Positions 45,027-54,310 of a DNA stretch of 64,000 bases are shown in pieces (the stretch's first letter is position 1; each line of letters opens with the position of its first letter). Location: assembly GCF_004123295.1 (NCBI RefSeq), contig NZ_SDMK01000001.1, positions 2,046,001 to 2,110,000 on the forward strand. Direction: 5' to 3'. The position numbers were made by a program, and so were the translations under genes. The notes beneath the pieces are model-generated. The model searched no databases and was not told the origin of the DNA. It saw nothing but the letters and a program-made list of their open reading frames with translations. This stretch comes from Silvibacterium dinghuense (lineage in GTDB: Bacteria > Acidobacteriota > Terriglobia > Terriglobales > Acidobacteriaceae).

Positions 45027-45764
45027 TTAATGTGTTAATGATGTGGCGAGCAGCTCTTCGACAGACTCGAGCCACAGCACCTGGTGCTCGAAGATGCGGC
45101 CGAAGTGGCGCGCGATGGAGTTCACGGCGTTCTCCATGGTTGGCGCGGGGCGATGATCGGCATCGGCTTCGAGCTCGAGACTGGTCACATCGCGGTCCGT
45201 GATGCCGCAGGGCACGATGAGCTCGAAGTCGCGCAGGTCGGTGGTGATGTTCCAGGCAAAGCCGTGCGAGGTGATGCCGCGCGAGATATGCACGCCGATG
45301 GCGGCGATCTTCTTCTCGGGGATGGAGCCGCCGGCGAGCGTCCATACGCCGGTGCGTCCCGCCACGCGCTCGGTGCGGACGGCGTAATCGGCGCAGGCAC
45401 GAATCAGCGCTTCTTCGAGCAGGCGGACGTAATCGACTGCGCCGAGGCGCTTGTCTGAGCCATTCACCGTGAAGCTGCGCAGATCCATGATGGGATATCC
45501 GACGAGCTGTCCCGGGCCATGGTACGTAACATCGCCGCCACGGTTGATCTCGTGCAATTCCACACCGCGATAGGCGAGGAACTCATCGGACGCGATCACA
45601 TTCGAGCGGTGCGCATTGCGGCCCAGCGTGAGCACAGGCGGATGCTCGAGCAGCAGCAGCGTGTTGCCGATGCGCTGCTGGTGGCGCGCCTCGACGAGCT
45701 GCTGCTGGATGCTGAGTGCGGAGGCGTAATCGATGCGGCCGAGATGGACGAGGTTGAGGATCAT
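45027..45764 (-). CDS. lipB: Octanoyl-[acyl-carrier] protein:protein N-octanoyltransferase
   Basis: 245 residues. LipB signature RGGDVTYHGPGQ (75-86), catalytic Lys (KK at 151-152 in EKKIAAIGVHIS), and catalytic Cys in PCGITDRDVTSLE (Cys 186). It transfers octanoate from ACP to lipoyl domains, the first step of lipoate assembly. lpdA and a lipoyl-bearing E2 gene are also in this window. Its start is six bases after the end of the HicA gene, so it may share that transcript. It is convergent with the ADOP tandem. Confidence 0.96.
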   Translation of the reverse strand: MILNLVHLGRIDYASALSIQQQLVEARHQQRIGNTLLLLEHPPVLTLGRNAHRSNVIASDEFLAYRGVELHEINRGGDVTYHGPGQLVGYPIMDLRSFTVNGSDKRLGAVDYVRLLEEALIRACADYAVRTERVAGRTGVWTLAGGSIPEKKIAAIGVHISRGITSHGFAWNITTDLRDFELIVPCGITDRDVTSLELEADADHRPAPTMENAVNSIARHFGRIFEHQVLWLESVEELLATSLTH

Positions 45765-45770
45765 GGCTTG

Positions 45771-45983
45771 CTAGAGAAGGTCTCGAAACTGTTCGATGGT
45801 GAGTCCGGCGTCACGGACGATGGCAAACATGGTGAAGGCATTGACCGGATTGTGGCGTGGGATGGTGATGATCCTGCGGCCGTCCGACATGACGATATGG
45901 CCGCTCTGCCGGATGATCTCAAAGCCTGCCCGTTCCAGAGCTTTTACGGCATGCAGGTGGTGTATCCCGGGCAGCTTGCCCAT
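45771..45983 (-). CDS. HicA-like toxin
   Basis: 70 residues. HicA double-stranded-RBD fold: VKALERAGFEIIRQSGHIVM with the catalytic His in QSGH, DGRRIITIPRHNPV, and AGLTIEQF at the end. HicA cleaves mRNA. ATG 45983 overlaps the HicB stop by one base (TGATG). The order is antitoxin gene first, then toxin, opposite to the classical hicAB order. Its stop is six bases before lipB. Confidence 0.85.
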   Translation of the reverse strand: MGKLPGIHHLHAVKALERAGFEIIRQSGHIVMSDGRRIITIPRHNPVNAFTMFAIVRDAGLTIEQFRDLL

Positions 45984-46183
45984 CAGCAGGCCATGACTTC
46001 CACGTATCGCGTCTGCTTCCGGTTGTTGAGCTCGTCTTTCGCTGCGAGGTACTCGGAGATAGCCTGCTTGATGTTCTCGAGAGCTTCCTCTTCGGTCGCT
46101 CCCTGAGACCAGCATCCGGGGAGTTCAGGGCAACCGACGGCGAATCCTTCTTCCGACTCGATGAGTTCCACCTTGTACTTCAT
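45983..46183 (-). CDS. HicB-like antitoxin
   Basis: 66 residues. HicB partial RNase H-like fold: YKVELIESEEGFAVGCPELPGCWSQGATEEEALENIKQAI. No C-terminal DNA-binding domain, so it is of the short type, and repression would need another route. Strong RBS: GGAGGGA three bases before ATG 46183. It pairs with the downstream HicA-like toxin. Confidence 0.88.
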   Translation of the reverse strand: MKYKVELIESEEGFAVGCPELPGCWSQGATEEEALENIKQAISEYLAAKDELNNRKQTRYVEVMAC

Positions 46184-46221
46184 GGCTCCCTCCAGAAGGG
46201 AATCATAGCCCAGATTGAGAT

Positions 46222-46254
46222 GCGCCCCACTGACAGTTATCGTCGGTGGGGCGC
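46222..46254 (-). terminator. Hairpin after lpdA, terminator-like
   Basis: GCGCCCCAC (46222-46230) pairs with GTGGGGCGC (46246-46254), seven bases beyond the lpdA stop. No T run follows on the minus strand, so termination efficiency is unclear. Confidence 0.55.
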
Positions 46255-46261
46255 TTGTTCA

Positions 46262-47692
46262 TTACACGTTGATCGCTTTGCCTTCCACGCTGGCGAAGCC
46301 GTCGAACATGGCCTCGGCGAGGGTGGGATGGGCGTGGATGATCCACATCATGTCGTCGACGGTGGCCTCGAGCTCGATCGCGGTGACCGCTTCGGCGATG
46401 ATCTCCGTCGCCTGCGGGCCGATGATGTGCACGCCGAGAATCTCGCCGTACTGCTCATCCGAGACGACCTTGATGAAGCCGTCGTGCGCGTCGAGAATCG
46501 TCGCCTTGGAGTTGCCGACGAACGGGAACTTGCCGACCTTCACCTTGTGGCCGAGTTCCTTGGCCTTCGCCTCAGTGAGACCAACCGACCCGATCTGTGG
46601 CTCGGTGTAGGTGCAGCCGGGGATACGGTTGCGGCGGATGGGGCGCGCGTACTTGCCGGCGATCTTCGCGGTCGCGACCAGGCCTGCCATCGAACCCGAG
46701 TGCGCGAGCTGCGGCATGCCGGCGACGATGTCACCGATGGCGTAAACGCCGGGCTCATCGGTCTGCATGTACTCGTTGACCTTGATGAAGCCGCGGTCCG
46801 GGGTGATCTTGGTCTTCTCAAGACCGATGCCCTCGGTGCGCGGCGCGCGGCCCACGGCGACCAGGACACGCTCGGCTTCCTTGACAACAGTTTTGCCATT
46901 CGCGTCGGTGAAGGTGACCTTCACGCCGTCCTTGGTGGTCTCGACCTTCTCCACCTTGGCGCCGGTGTTGATGTCGATACCGCGCTTCTTGAAGGAGCGG
47001 GTCAGCTCCTTGCTGACTTCTTCGTCCTCGACCGGGACCAGGCGCGGCAGGTACTCGATGATCGAGACGTCGGTGCCGAAGCTCTTGAAGATGGAGGCGA
47101 ACTCGACGCCCACGGCGCCTGCGCCGATGACCAGCAGCGACTTGGGAATGCTCTCCATCGAAAGAATCTCAATGTTGGTCATCACGCGGTCGCTGGGGGT
47201 AAGGCCGGGCAGCATGCGCGCGGTCGAGCCGGTCGCCAGGATGATGTTCTTCGCCTTGACGGTGGTCGGCGCGGTCTTTTCGCCTTCGCGCGGAGCCACT
47301 TCCACGGTATGGATGCCGTCCTTGGCCGGGCCGGTGAGCTTGCCCCAGCCGGGGACCACGGTCACCTTGTTCTTGCGCATCAGGAAGTCGAGGCCCTTGG
47401 TGTGACGCGTCACGACGCCGTTCTTGCGCTCGAGGATGGCCTTCCAGTTCAGCTTGCCCGCGCCCAGGTCGTCGATGCCGTACTCTTTGGCGTGCTTGAG
47501 GTGGTCATAGATCTCGGCATTGAAGAGCAGCGCTTTGGTCGGGATGCAGCCGACCAGCAGACAGGTGCCGCCCAGGGCCTTGTCCTTCTCGATAAGCGCG
47601 ACCTTGAGGCCGTACTGGCCGGCGCGGATGGCTGCGGTGTATCCGGCGGGTCCTCCGCCGATAACAGCTACGTCGTAAATGGTCTCTGCCAA
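46262..47692 (-). CDS. lpdA: Dihydrolipoyl dehydrogenase
   Basis: 476 residues from TTG 47692, chosen because CGGAG lies five to nine bases before it and it opens MAETIYDVAVIGGG. FAD-binding GGGPAGYTA, redox-active disulphide CLLVGC (Cys 44, 49; usually CxNVGC), NAD-binding GAGAVGVEFAS, and the catalytic His-Glu in HAHPTLAEA near residue 450. It reoxidises dihydrolipoamide on E2 subunits of 2-oxoacid dehydrogenases and passes electrons to NAD+. A GTG at 47731 would add 13 residues. It is not in an operon with E1 or E2 here. Confidence 0.95.
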   Translation of the reverse strand: MAETIYDVAVIGGGPAGYTAAIRAGQYGLKVALIEKDKALGGTCLLVGCIPTKALLFNAEIYDHLKHAKEYGIDDLGAGKLNWKAILERKNGVVTRHTKGLDFLMRKNKVTVVPGWGKLTGPAKDGIHTVEVAPREGEKTAPTTVKAKNIILATGSTARMLPGLTPSDRVMTNIEILSMESIPKSLLVIGAGAVGVEFASIFKSFGTDVSIIEYLPRLVPVEDEEVSKELTRSFKKRGIDINTGAKVEKVETTKDGVKVTFTDANGKTVVKEAERVLVAVGRAPRTEGIGLEKTKITPDRGFIKVNEYMQTDEPGVYAIGDIVAGMPQLAHSGSMAGLVATAKIAGKYARPIRRNRIPGCTYTEPQIGSVGLTEAKAKELGHKVKVGKFPFVGNSKATILDAHDGFIKVVSDEQYGEILGVHIIGPQATEIIAEAVTAIELEATVDDMMWIIHAHPTLAEAMFDGFASVEGKAINV

Positions 47693-47792
47693 AGCTAGCT
47701 CCGTTCTGAGGGTGACGTATGGACACGGCACCGGCCGAGCCCGAACACTCCATTGTACGCAAGGGGGCGCGGTGGCCGGGAATGGGCTTGGA

Positions 47793-48353
47793 ATGCGGGA
47801 GGATTGGGCGGATACTGGAGGCGTGAGCGCGATTCCTCAGCCCGTGAAGGTTCCGGTGGCCGAATACCTGGCCTCCTCCTACCGGCCCGACTGCGATTAC
47901 GTGGATGGGGTGATCGAGGAGCGCAACTTGGGCGAGAAAGAACACTCCATTCTTCAGGGCGCGTTTTACTTTCTGTTCCATTCGAACAGGAAGCAATGGC
48001 AGACAGAGGTCTACCCTGAGCTGCGTGTGCAGGTCAGCGCAACGCGCTTCCGCATCCCGGACATCACGGTGACCCGTTCAGGATTGAAATGGGAGCGGAT
48101 TCTGCGCGAGGCTCCACTGCTTTGCATTGAGATTCTCTCGCCGGAAGACACCATGGCTCGCATCCGCCAGCGCGTGGACGATTATCTCGCCATGGGCACC
48201 GAACACGTCTGGGTCGTCGATCCGGAGCTGCGTAAGGGTTACGTCTGCTCGTCGCGCGGCTTTGAAGAGCCGGAGAACGGCGTGCTGGCCATTCCCGGCT
48301 CGGAGATTCAGGTTGTGCTCAGCGAACTGTTTGCGGAGCTGGACCGGGCTTAG
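47793..48353 (+). CDS. Uma2-family endonuclease
   Basis: 186 residues. Uma2/DUF820 fold: PVAEYLASSYRPDCDYVDGVIEERN, RIPDITVTRSG with the Asp of the PD-(D/E)xK site, LLCIEILSPED with the Glu, and MGTEHVWVVDPE. It is a restriction-like nuclease fold of uncertain role, mostly found as dispersed, mobile-like genes. ATG 47793 is selected; a GTG at 47823 fits the domain equally well. It is divergent from lpdA, with starts about 100 bp apart. Confidence 0.87.
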   Translation: MREDWADTGGVSAIPQPVKVPVAEYLASSYRPDCDYVDGVIEERNLGEKEHSILQGAFYFLFHSNRKQWQTEVYPELRVQVSATRFRIPDITVTRSGLKWERILREAPLLCIEILSPEDTMARIRQRVDDYLAMGTEHVWVVDPELRKGYVCSSRGFEEPENGVLAIPGSEIQVVLSELFAELDRA

Positions 48354-48397
48354 CTCCCTCAAAGGCTTCCCGCGCGACGAATGCTGGAGAATCCAGC

Positions 48398-48700
48398 CTA
48401 TTGCAGGCTGAATTTATGCAAACCGCAATGCTGGCACTTTCGCGCAAGGAGTCCGAGGTGGTACCACCACCTGCCGGCAAAGCATTCACCACATCTAGGG
48501 CAAGAAAAGCGGCTGACGCGGGCTCCAGAGATTGCCCATAGAAGCATGTAGGCGAGAGCTGCGACAAAGGCAGGTTTGAAGGAATGAAATAGCCATGCGG
48601 AAAGCATGGCTATGACAGACATGACGGGGATATAGCCGAGGTAAACAAGCCAGAAGTTCCGGCAATATTTCCGATATTCCTTCCAGTCTTCCTCGTACAT
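48398..48700 (-). CDS. Small membrane protein with zinc-ribbon cysteines
   Basis: 100 residues. Two hydrophobic segments (about 16-37 and 44-59), then CPRCGECF and CQHCGLHKF, two CxxC knuckles that could bind one zinc ion. I do not recognise the family. It begins eight bases after the hemB stop on the same strand, so it is probably co-transcribed with hemB. It may not be functionally related. Confidence 0.6.
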   Translation of the reverse strand: MYEEDWKEYRKYCRNFWLVYLGYIPVMSVIAMLSAWLFHSFKPAFVAALAYMLLWAISGARVSRFSCPRCGECFAGRWWYHLGLLARKCQHCGLHKFSLQ

Positions 48701-48708
48701 GGTTAGTC

Positions 48709-49698
48709 CTACGCCAGCACCTTCGCCGCTTCCTTGGCAAAATACGTCACGATGAACCCAGCACCGGCGCGACGGATCGACAGCAGCGACTCCATCATGG
48801 CGCGCTCGGGCTCGAGCCAGCCCTTGGCGAAGGCCGCGTGGAGCATCGAATATTCTCCCGACACCTGGTAGGCGCCGATGGGCACATCGAAGCGCTCGCG
48901 CGCGGCGCGGATCACGTCGAGATACGGCATGGCGGGCTTCATCAGGATCATGTCCGCGCCTTCGCCCAGGTCCTGTTCGATCTCGCGCATGGCCTCGCGC
49001 AGGTTTGCGCCATCCATCTGGTAGCTGCGGCGGTCGCCGAACTGCGGCGCCGAGTCGGCTGCCTCGCGGAAGGGTCCGTAGAAAGCCGAGGCGAACTTGG
49101 CGGCGTAGGAGAGAATCGGCGTCTGCTCGAGGCCCGCGGCATCGAGTTCGTCACGAATGGCCTCGACGCGGCCGTCCATCATGTCACTGGGCGCAACAAT
49201 GTCGGCTCCGGCCTCGGCCAGCGAGGCGGCGGTTTTCGCGATCAGGTTTACGCTCGCGTCGTTCTCGATCTCATAGTCGTCGCCGTTCTTGTGCACGATG
49301 CCGCAGTGGCCGTGCGAGGTGTACTCGCAGAGGCAGACGTCGGCGATGAGCAGCAGATCCTTGGCCGAGCGGCTCTGTTTGAGCGCGCGCAGGCCCTGCT
49401 GCACGATGCCGTTGTGGTCCCACGCGCCGGTGGCCTGCTCGTCCTTGGATTCGGGCAGACCAAAGAGCAGCAGGCCGCCGATACCGAGCGATGCGGCCTC
49501 TTCGGCTTCCTTCACCGCTTCATCGATGGAGAGATTGAAGACGCCGGGCATGGAGGAGATTTCGCGGCGGACGCCCTCACCGGGGCAGAGAAACAGCGGG
49601 TACACCAGCGCGCTGGGCTCGAGGGAGGTTTCGCGGACGAAGCGGCGCATCGCTTCCGTGCGGCGGAGACGGCGCAGGCGGGTGATGGGGAAGTCCAT
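48709..49698 (-). CDS. hemB: Delta-aminolevulinic acid dehydratase (porphobilinogen synthase)
   Basis: 329 residues. Condenses two 5-aminolevulinate to porphobilinogen in haem synthesis. Features: [18 protein letters not shown], zinc-type cysteines in [14 protein letters not shown], the first Schiff-base Lys in [15 protein letters not shown], and the second in [14 protein letters not shown]. The Cys-rich triad indicates the zinc-dependent form. Start ATG 49698. It is followed directly by the small zinc-ribbon membrane gene. Confidence 0.97.
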   Translation of the reverse strand: MDFPITRLRRLRRTEAMRRFVRETSLEPSALVYPLFLCPGEGVRREISSMPGVFNLSIDEAVKEAEEAASLGIGGLLLFGLPESKDEQATGAWDHNGIVQQGLRALKQSRSAKDLLLIADVCLCEYTSHGHCGIVHKNGDDYEIENDASVNLIAKTAASLAEAGADIVAPSDMMDGRVEAIRDELDAAGLEQTPILSYAAKFASAFYGPFREAADSAPQFGDRRSYQMDGANLREAMREIEQDLGEGADMILMKPAMPYLDVIRAARERFDVPIGAYQVSGEYSMLHAAFAKGWLEPERAMMESLLSIRRAGAGFIVTYFAKEAAKVLA

Positions 49699-49820
49699 GA
49701 CTCTAGTGTAGCGGGCGGTCAGTAGGCACCGGCGCTTCGCGCCGATGCCAAGCAGTGAGTCAAAGACGATCAGGGATAAAGCGGTCAGCAGTTCTCTGCT
49801 GCCCGCTGCTGACCGCGTAG

Positions 49821-49860
49821 CGGCCCACTGGCCGTTTTTATGGCTAACGGCTAACCGCTT
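49821..49860 (-). repeat. TTAGC heptad/CGGCCAGTGGG repeat with hairpin
   Basis: Minus strand: GCGGTTAGCCGTTAGCC followed by AAAAACGGCCAGTGGGCCG. The CGGCC/GGCCG stem (49821-49834) is followed by TTTTT on the plus strand. The same combination of heptads and CGGCCAGTGGG occurs at 57885-57960 and 58745-58822. Confidence 0.55.
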
Positions 49861-49873
49861 TACCGCCGCTGAC

Positions 49874-50428
49874 TCACAACAACGGTTGGTTCGACTCCAT
49901 CTGCCGGTACTCTTCGCCGGAGGCTGCGGGCATGAGTGCCCAGAGTGTATAGATGGCCAGCGCGGTGCCGAGGAAGAGCTTGATGAGGGTGAGGAAGGCG
50001 GTGACGATGGCCAGCACGCGTGCCCAGGGTGCCCGGCGCGAGAGTCCGATGCCGGTGATCACGTAGAGAATGGCGCGCCCGATGAGGGTGATGGTGATGA
50101 CCGGGCCAATCCAGGGCATGTGGGTAAAGGGGAAATCGCTGAAGGGGCCATGGTGCCAGTGGCCGAAGTAGTTGCCGAAGGCCCCTGAAAAGAAGGACAT
50201 GGCAATGGCCCACTGGAAAACGGACCAGACGGCATAGGCGATCCAGAGCACGGAGAGCGACTGGATGTGGCGATGAACGCGGGAGTAGACGTAGCCCATT
50301 CCGGGTACCCCGGCATAGGGTACCTGCGGTCCGACGCCGGGCATGGCTGCTACAGGCACGGGACGACCGCATCGGGTGCAGAGTTCCTGGCCGGGATTGA
50401 GGGGCTGACCACATCCGCTGCAGAACAT
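49874..50428 (-). CDS. Zinc-ribbon membrane protein
   Basis: 184 residues. An N-terminal zinc ribbon [21 protein letters not shown] is followed by four likely membrane segments (about 60-80, 103-125, 133-155, 155-170). Proteins with this layout are common in acidobacteria and have no assigned role. The start ATG 50428 follows an AAGGAGGA site on the minus strand at 50430-50437. It stands alone upstream of the repeat at 49821. Confidence 0.75.
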   Translation of the reverse strand: MFCSGCGQPLNPGQELCTRCGRPVPVAAMPGVGPQVPYAGVPGMGYVYSRVHRHIQSLSVLWIAYAVWSVFQWAIAMSFFSGAFGNYFGHWHHGPFSDFPFTHMPWIGPVITITLIGRAILYVITGIGLSRRAPWARVLAIVTAFLTLIKLFLGTALAIYTLWALMPAASGEEYRQMESNQPLL

Positions 50429-50569
50429 TGGATCTCCTCCTTAGAGCCTGAGGGCAAAGTAAGTACTTAACGTATTCAAGATACGCCGGTCGGCGTGGAT
50501 CGGTTCCATCGCGGCTCATCCGGCGATGGGAAGGCAGGCCGGATGAGGCCGAAGCAGTAGGATGAAGCT

Positions 50570-53065
50570 GTGTCTGCGAGTGTTTGGAACCCAACATCTA
50601 CCGTGCCTTCTGCCGTGAGCGATTGCAGCCCGTCGGCTCTCGAATGGGATCGTTTTCTCGGCCTGCTCTCCGCCTATGCGCAGTCGGCGATGGGCCGCGG
50701 CTGGCTGGAGCGGCTGGCGCCGTCGACCGATCGTGCATGGATTGACGCACAGCTGGCACTGGTCGTCGAGATGGAGCTGCTGCTGGGTGAGGGGGCGCGG
50801 CCGACCATCAGTTCACTCTTCGATGCCTCGACGCTGCTGGCCAAGTCGCGTATCGAGGGTGCTGCGCTCGAGGCGGACGAGATTCGCCGCGTAGTGAATC
50901 TGGCCGAGGATGTGGCGGCGTGGAGCACGCTGCTGAACGATCCTCCGCAGGCGCTGGCCGACGGCCTCGACGGGTTGCGGGCCATGGCGGGAGAACTGCT
51001 GACGGTCTCGCTGGTGCCGCTGGTCGAATCCATGCGGGCGCGCCTGCTGCCCGACGGTTCGCTCACCGACGACGCTTCGCCCGAGCTGCGCCGCATCCGC
51101 CGCGAGATGGAGCGCCAGCAGCGCGCCATCGAAGACAGCCTGCGCTCGGCCCTGCGCCGCTTCTCCGAGGGCGGATCGACGCAGGAAGATGTGGTGACGA
51201 TCCGCGGCGAACGCTTCGTGATTCCGGTCAAGGCGGAGTGGAAGCGACGCGTGCCCGGCGTGGTGCACGGGTCGAGCTCGAGCGGGCAGACGGTCTACGT
51301 GGAGCCGCTCGAAACCATCGAGTTGAACAACGACCTGGTCCGGCTTTTCGAAGAGGAAACCGCCGAGATCCATCGTATTTTCATGCAGATGACGCGGCAG
51401 ATCGGGCAGTTTGCGGGCGTCATACAAAAAGGCTCCGAGGTGCTGGCCGAGGTGGACACGCTGCAGGCGCGGGCACGCTTTGCGCGCGAATATAACTGCG
51501 CCGCGCCGCGCTTTGCCGAGGCCGGAAAACCGGAGCTGCTGCTGCGCAATGCGCGCCATCCATTGCTCGAAAAGCGGCTGCGCGGCGAGGGCGGCCGCGT
51601 GGTGCCGGTGAGCATTGCGCTCAGCGATGCCGAGCGGCAGCTGATCATCAGCGGCCCGAACACCGGTGGCAAGACAGTGGGCCTGAAGACTACCGGCCTT
51701 CTGGCGATGATGGCGCAGAGCGGCGTGCCGGTGCCGGCGGACGAGGCCGTTTTCCCCATCTTCGACGCGTTTCTTGCGGACATCGGCGACGCGCAGTCGA
51801 TCGAGCAGAACCTCTCGACCTTTTCGGCGCATATTGTCAACCTGAACCGCATCGCAGCCCGGGCGGACGCTTCCTCGCTCGTATTGTTGGACGAGCTGGG
51901 CTCGGCGACCGATCCCGAAGAGGGCGCGGCGCTGGCGGTGGCGATTGCCGAGCACTTCCTGCAGGCGCGGGCATGGTCGATCATCTCGACCCATCACACC
52001 TCGCTCAAGGTCTATGCCGAGACGACGGACGGCGTGATCAACGCGGCGGTGGGCTTCAACGAGCAGACGCTTGCGCCTACCTATGAGCTGCGGCAGGGCG
52101 TCCCGGGCGCCTCGGCAGGCATCAACATCGCCTCGCGGCTGGGGCTGCTGCCGGAGATTGTCGCCTCGGCGCGCGGGCGGCTGAGCTCGCAGACGCTCGA
52201 CATCGGGTGTTTCCTCGACCGGCTGCATGAGCAGATTCGCGAAGTGAGCACGGAGCGGATGAAGATCATGCAGCTCGAAGCCGATCTGCGGCGCGAGCGG
52301 CATCGGCTCGAGACCGAGGGCATGAAGGAGTGGCGGGCGAAGGTGCGCGAAATGGAGCAGCAGCTCACCTCGCTGATGAAGGACTTCGAGTACCAGGCGC
52401 GCGAGACGGTCAAGGCCATCGATGACAAGGCCGCGAAGGAAAAGCTCACGAAGGAGGCCGAGCGGAGGATTGCACGGCTCCGGCGTGAGTTCCAGGAGAG
52501 TTTCAATGCGCAGGTGGTGGCGCGGCATACGGGCGCGGACAAGGACGATGCCAACGCGCAGCCGCATGTGGCGAAGCATGTCTCGGCCGGGGACACGGTG
52601 AAGCTGAGGACGCTGGGCAAAACGGCCATCGTGCAGCGGCAGGTGGATGAGCGCACATTTGAAGTCGCCATCGGGCCGATGAAGATGCGTGTCTCGCGCG
52701 ACGAGATCGCCGAGGTGATCCACGCGCCGGGAAATACGGCCGGAGGCAGGACGTCGCCGCTGATGGCGGTGCGGAAGCAGAGCGGTGTGCGCGTGGCGAT
52801 GGCCGAGCCGGATGCGGCGATCAGCTGGGAGATCAACGTGATCGGGCGGACGGCGGACGAGGCGCAGGACGAGGTGGAGAAGTTCATCGACCGGGCGTTC
52901 CTGAATGGGCTGCCGCGCATCCGGATCGTGCACGGGACCGGCATGGGCGTGCTGCGGCGGACACTGCGGGCGTGGCTCCAGCGGCATCCGCAGGTGGCGA
53001 GCGTGACTGAGCCGGGGCAGAACGAAGGCGGCGCGGGAGCGACGGTGGTGGAGTTTAAACAGTAA
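50570..53065 (+). CDS. mutS2: MutS2-family DNA/ribosome-associated ATPase
   Basis: 831 residues from GTG 50570 (AGGA about eight bases upstream). Core and clamp region (about 1-320) lead to Walker A GPNTGGKT (about 363-370), Walker B LVLLDELGS (near 437), and THHTSLK. A coiled coil of about 540-640 follows. The Smr domain (about 755-831) retains HGTGMGVLR, but its LDLRG motif reads INVIG. MutS2 suppresses recombination and rescues collided ribosomes in other bacteria. The loss of LDLR may weaken nuclease activity; that is inference. Confidence 0.94.
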   Translation: MSASVWNPTSTVPSAVSDCSPSALEWDRFLGLLSAYAQSAMGRGWLERLAPSTDRAWIDAQLALVVEMELLLGEGARPTISSLFDASTLLAKSRIEGAALEADEIRRVVNLAEDVAAWSTLLNDPPQALADGLDGLRAMAGELLTVSLVPLVESMRARLLPDGSLTDDASPELRRIRREMERQQRAIEDSLRSALRRFSEGGSTQEDVVTIRGERFVIPVKAEWKRRVPGVVHGSSSSGQTVYVEPLETIELNNDLVRLFEEETAEIHRIFMQMTRQIGQFAGVIQKGSEVLAEVDTLQARARFAREYNCAAPRFAEAGKPELLLRNARHPLLEKRLRGEGGRVVPVSIALSDAERQLIISGPNTGGKTVGLKTTGLLAMMAQSGVPVPADEAVFPIFDAFLADIGDAQSIEQNLSTFSAHIVNLNRIAARADASSLVLLDELGSATDPEEGAALAVAIAEHFLQARAWSIISTHHTSLKVYAETTDGVINAAVGFNEQTLAPTYELRQGVPGASAGINIASRLGLLPEIVASARGRLSSQTLDIGCFLDRLHEQIREVSTERMKIMQLEADLRRERHRLETEGMKEWRAKVREMEQQLTSLMKDFEYQARETVKAIDDKAAKEKLTKEAERRIARLRREFQESFNAQVVARHTGADKDDANAQPHVAKHVSAGDTVKLRTLGKTAIVQRQVDERTFEVAIGPMKMRVSRDEIAEVIHAPGNTAGGRTSPLMAVRKQSGVRVAMAEPDAAISWEINVIGRTADEAQDEVEKFIDRAFLNGLPRIRIVHGTGMGVLRRTLRAWLQRHPQVASVTEPGQNEGGAGATVVEFKQ

Positions 53066-53286
53066 ATACAGGCAAAAAAGAGGATGCCGGTGATCGGTTT
53101 TGGGTCACTTGTGTACTGTTACGCGCCACGATTACCAAGTTGTTGGGGTGAGGGTACTTTGATGTCATTGCCAGAAGCGATATGGAAGGTGCAGGATTCA
53201 CGAGGTTGAGAATCCTGTAAGACGCCGTTCGCGGGTTTGGCCCCCATTACGCACGGAGAGCGTACACAGGTTGAAAGGATGTTCTG

Positions 53287-53595
53287 ATGCACTCTTCTGT
53301 CTGGTCGGTCAATCCCTCAGGTCATGCTGTTGCGCCCCCTCCGAAGCGGACTCTTAAGTCTGATTTGGTCCAGCTTCATCGAGAGACGATACTCTCCCGT
53401 GTGCTTTCCCGTTCGCTGTGCGTGATGACTGCGCTGCTGGCGATTCCAGGGATGGTCATCGGCCTGATCTTCATGCTCTGTTGGGCGGTGCGAACAGGAG
53501 TCGTTCGGACGTTGGCTCACATGCGTGGAGAATCGCTGCCGGTCCGCAGGGAAATGGCGGACGAGCTTGAGTTTCCGGCGCTCTGGCGCGAATAG
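53287..53595 (+). CDS. Hypothetical protein with one transmembrane segment
   Basis: 102 residues. GAAAGGA lies eight bases before ATG. One strong hydrophobic segment, about 44-68 (LCVMTALLAIPGMVIGLIFMLC), with basic residues on both sides (RTLKSDLVQLHRETILSR before; RTGVVRT after). I do not recognise the family. It lies 77 bp before the cytidylate-kinase-like gene on the same strand. Confidence 0.55.
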   Translation: MHSSVWSVNPSGHAVAPPPKRTLKSDLVQLHRETILSRVLSRSLCVMTALLAIPGMVIGLIFMLCWAVRTGVVRTLAHMRGESLPVRREMADELEFPALWRE

Positions 53596-53671
53596 TCCTG
53601 GCAGGGTGATTGCACCTGGTTCTGCTCCATGCTAGGATTCCGCACGTTTTCCCCCGAGGGGAGGAGCGGCC

Positions 53672-54307
53672 ATGATCCGAGTGATCACGGTAGAGCGGGA
53701 GTACGGTAGCCGGGGAGCGGAGTTCGCGCATCACCTGGCAGAGCATCTGGGCTGGAAGCTGGTGGACGAGTGTCTGGCTGCAGAGGTGGCACGCGAAGCC
53801 GGCGTGACGGCCAGACTGGCTGAGCGTTGCGATGAGCGGTTGGACCCCTGGTACTACCGCTTCGGCAAAGCCTTCTGGCATGGGTCCATCGAGCGCCTTC
53901 CGGCGCCACCGATCAACGAAATCTTCGACAGTGAGCGGATGGTCGGCCTGATGCGCAAGCACCTCGAGGAGGTAGCGCGCAACGGGCAGGCGGTCATTGT
54001 GGGCCGCGGCGCAGCCTGTATCCTGGCGCGAACTCCGCATGTCTTCCACGTCTTCGCCTATGCCTCGCAATGGCGCAAGGAAAAGTGGTTCGCCGAACAA
54101 TTTCCGGAGCGCGCCGACCAGGCGGAACACGGACTGGCCGAGGTGGACAAGCAGCGGGCAGCCTATATCCGCCGCTATTACGACCAGGACTGGACCGATC
54201 GCCGGCTGTACCACATGATGATCAACTCCTGCATGGGTTTTGACGCCATGGTGCGTGCGGTGACGGATGGCGCAGGGCTGACAGTGGCCGAGCCGGTATC
54301 GCGCTGA
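53672..54307 (+). CDS. Cytidylate-kinase-like protein
   Basis: 211 residues with a GAGGGGAGGAG RBS. The opening VITVEREYGSRGAEFAHHLAEHLGW is the P-loop region of the cytidylate-kinase-like family (normally a GSGG-type loop), and VIVGRGAACILA with DQAEHGLAEVDKQRAAYIRRYYDQDW matches its later part. Genuine Cmk is shorter in this region and carries different substrate residues, so function as a CMP kinase is uncertain. It does not share an operon with rpsA or other usual cmk neighbours. Confidence 0.85.
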   Translation: MIRVITVEREYGSRGAEFAHHLAEHLGWKLVDECLAAEVAREAGVTARLAERCDERLDPWYYRFGKAFWHGSIERLPAPPINEIFDSERMVGLMRKHLEEVARNGQAVIVGRGAACILARTPHVFHVFAYASQWRKEKWFAEQFPERADQAEHGLAEVDKQRAAYIRRYYDQDWTDRRLYHMMINSCMGFDAMVRAVTDGAGLTVAEPVSR

Positions 54308-54310
54308 GCG

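Noticed and set aside
46220-47698. Long plus-strand open frame opposite lpdA
   Set aside because: Rich in Asp/Gly/Ala/Leu, without any recognisable motif; lpdA on the other strand has all catalytic motifs.
50813-52987. Long open frame on the minus strand opposite mutS2 (about 720 codons)
   Set aside because: High-GC antisense shadow: low-complexity Arg/His/Leu composition, no domain, and the opposite strand encodes a complete MutS2.
53066-53286. Possible structured RNA in the gap after mutS2
   Set aside because: Only one moderate hairpin (AGGATTC/GAATCCT); no match to a riboswitch or small-RNA class that I know.
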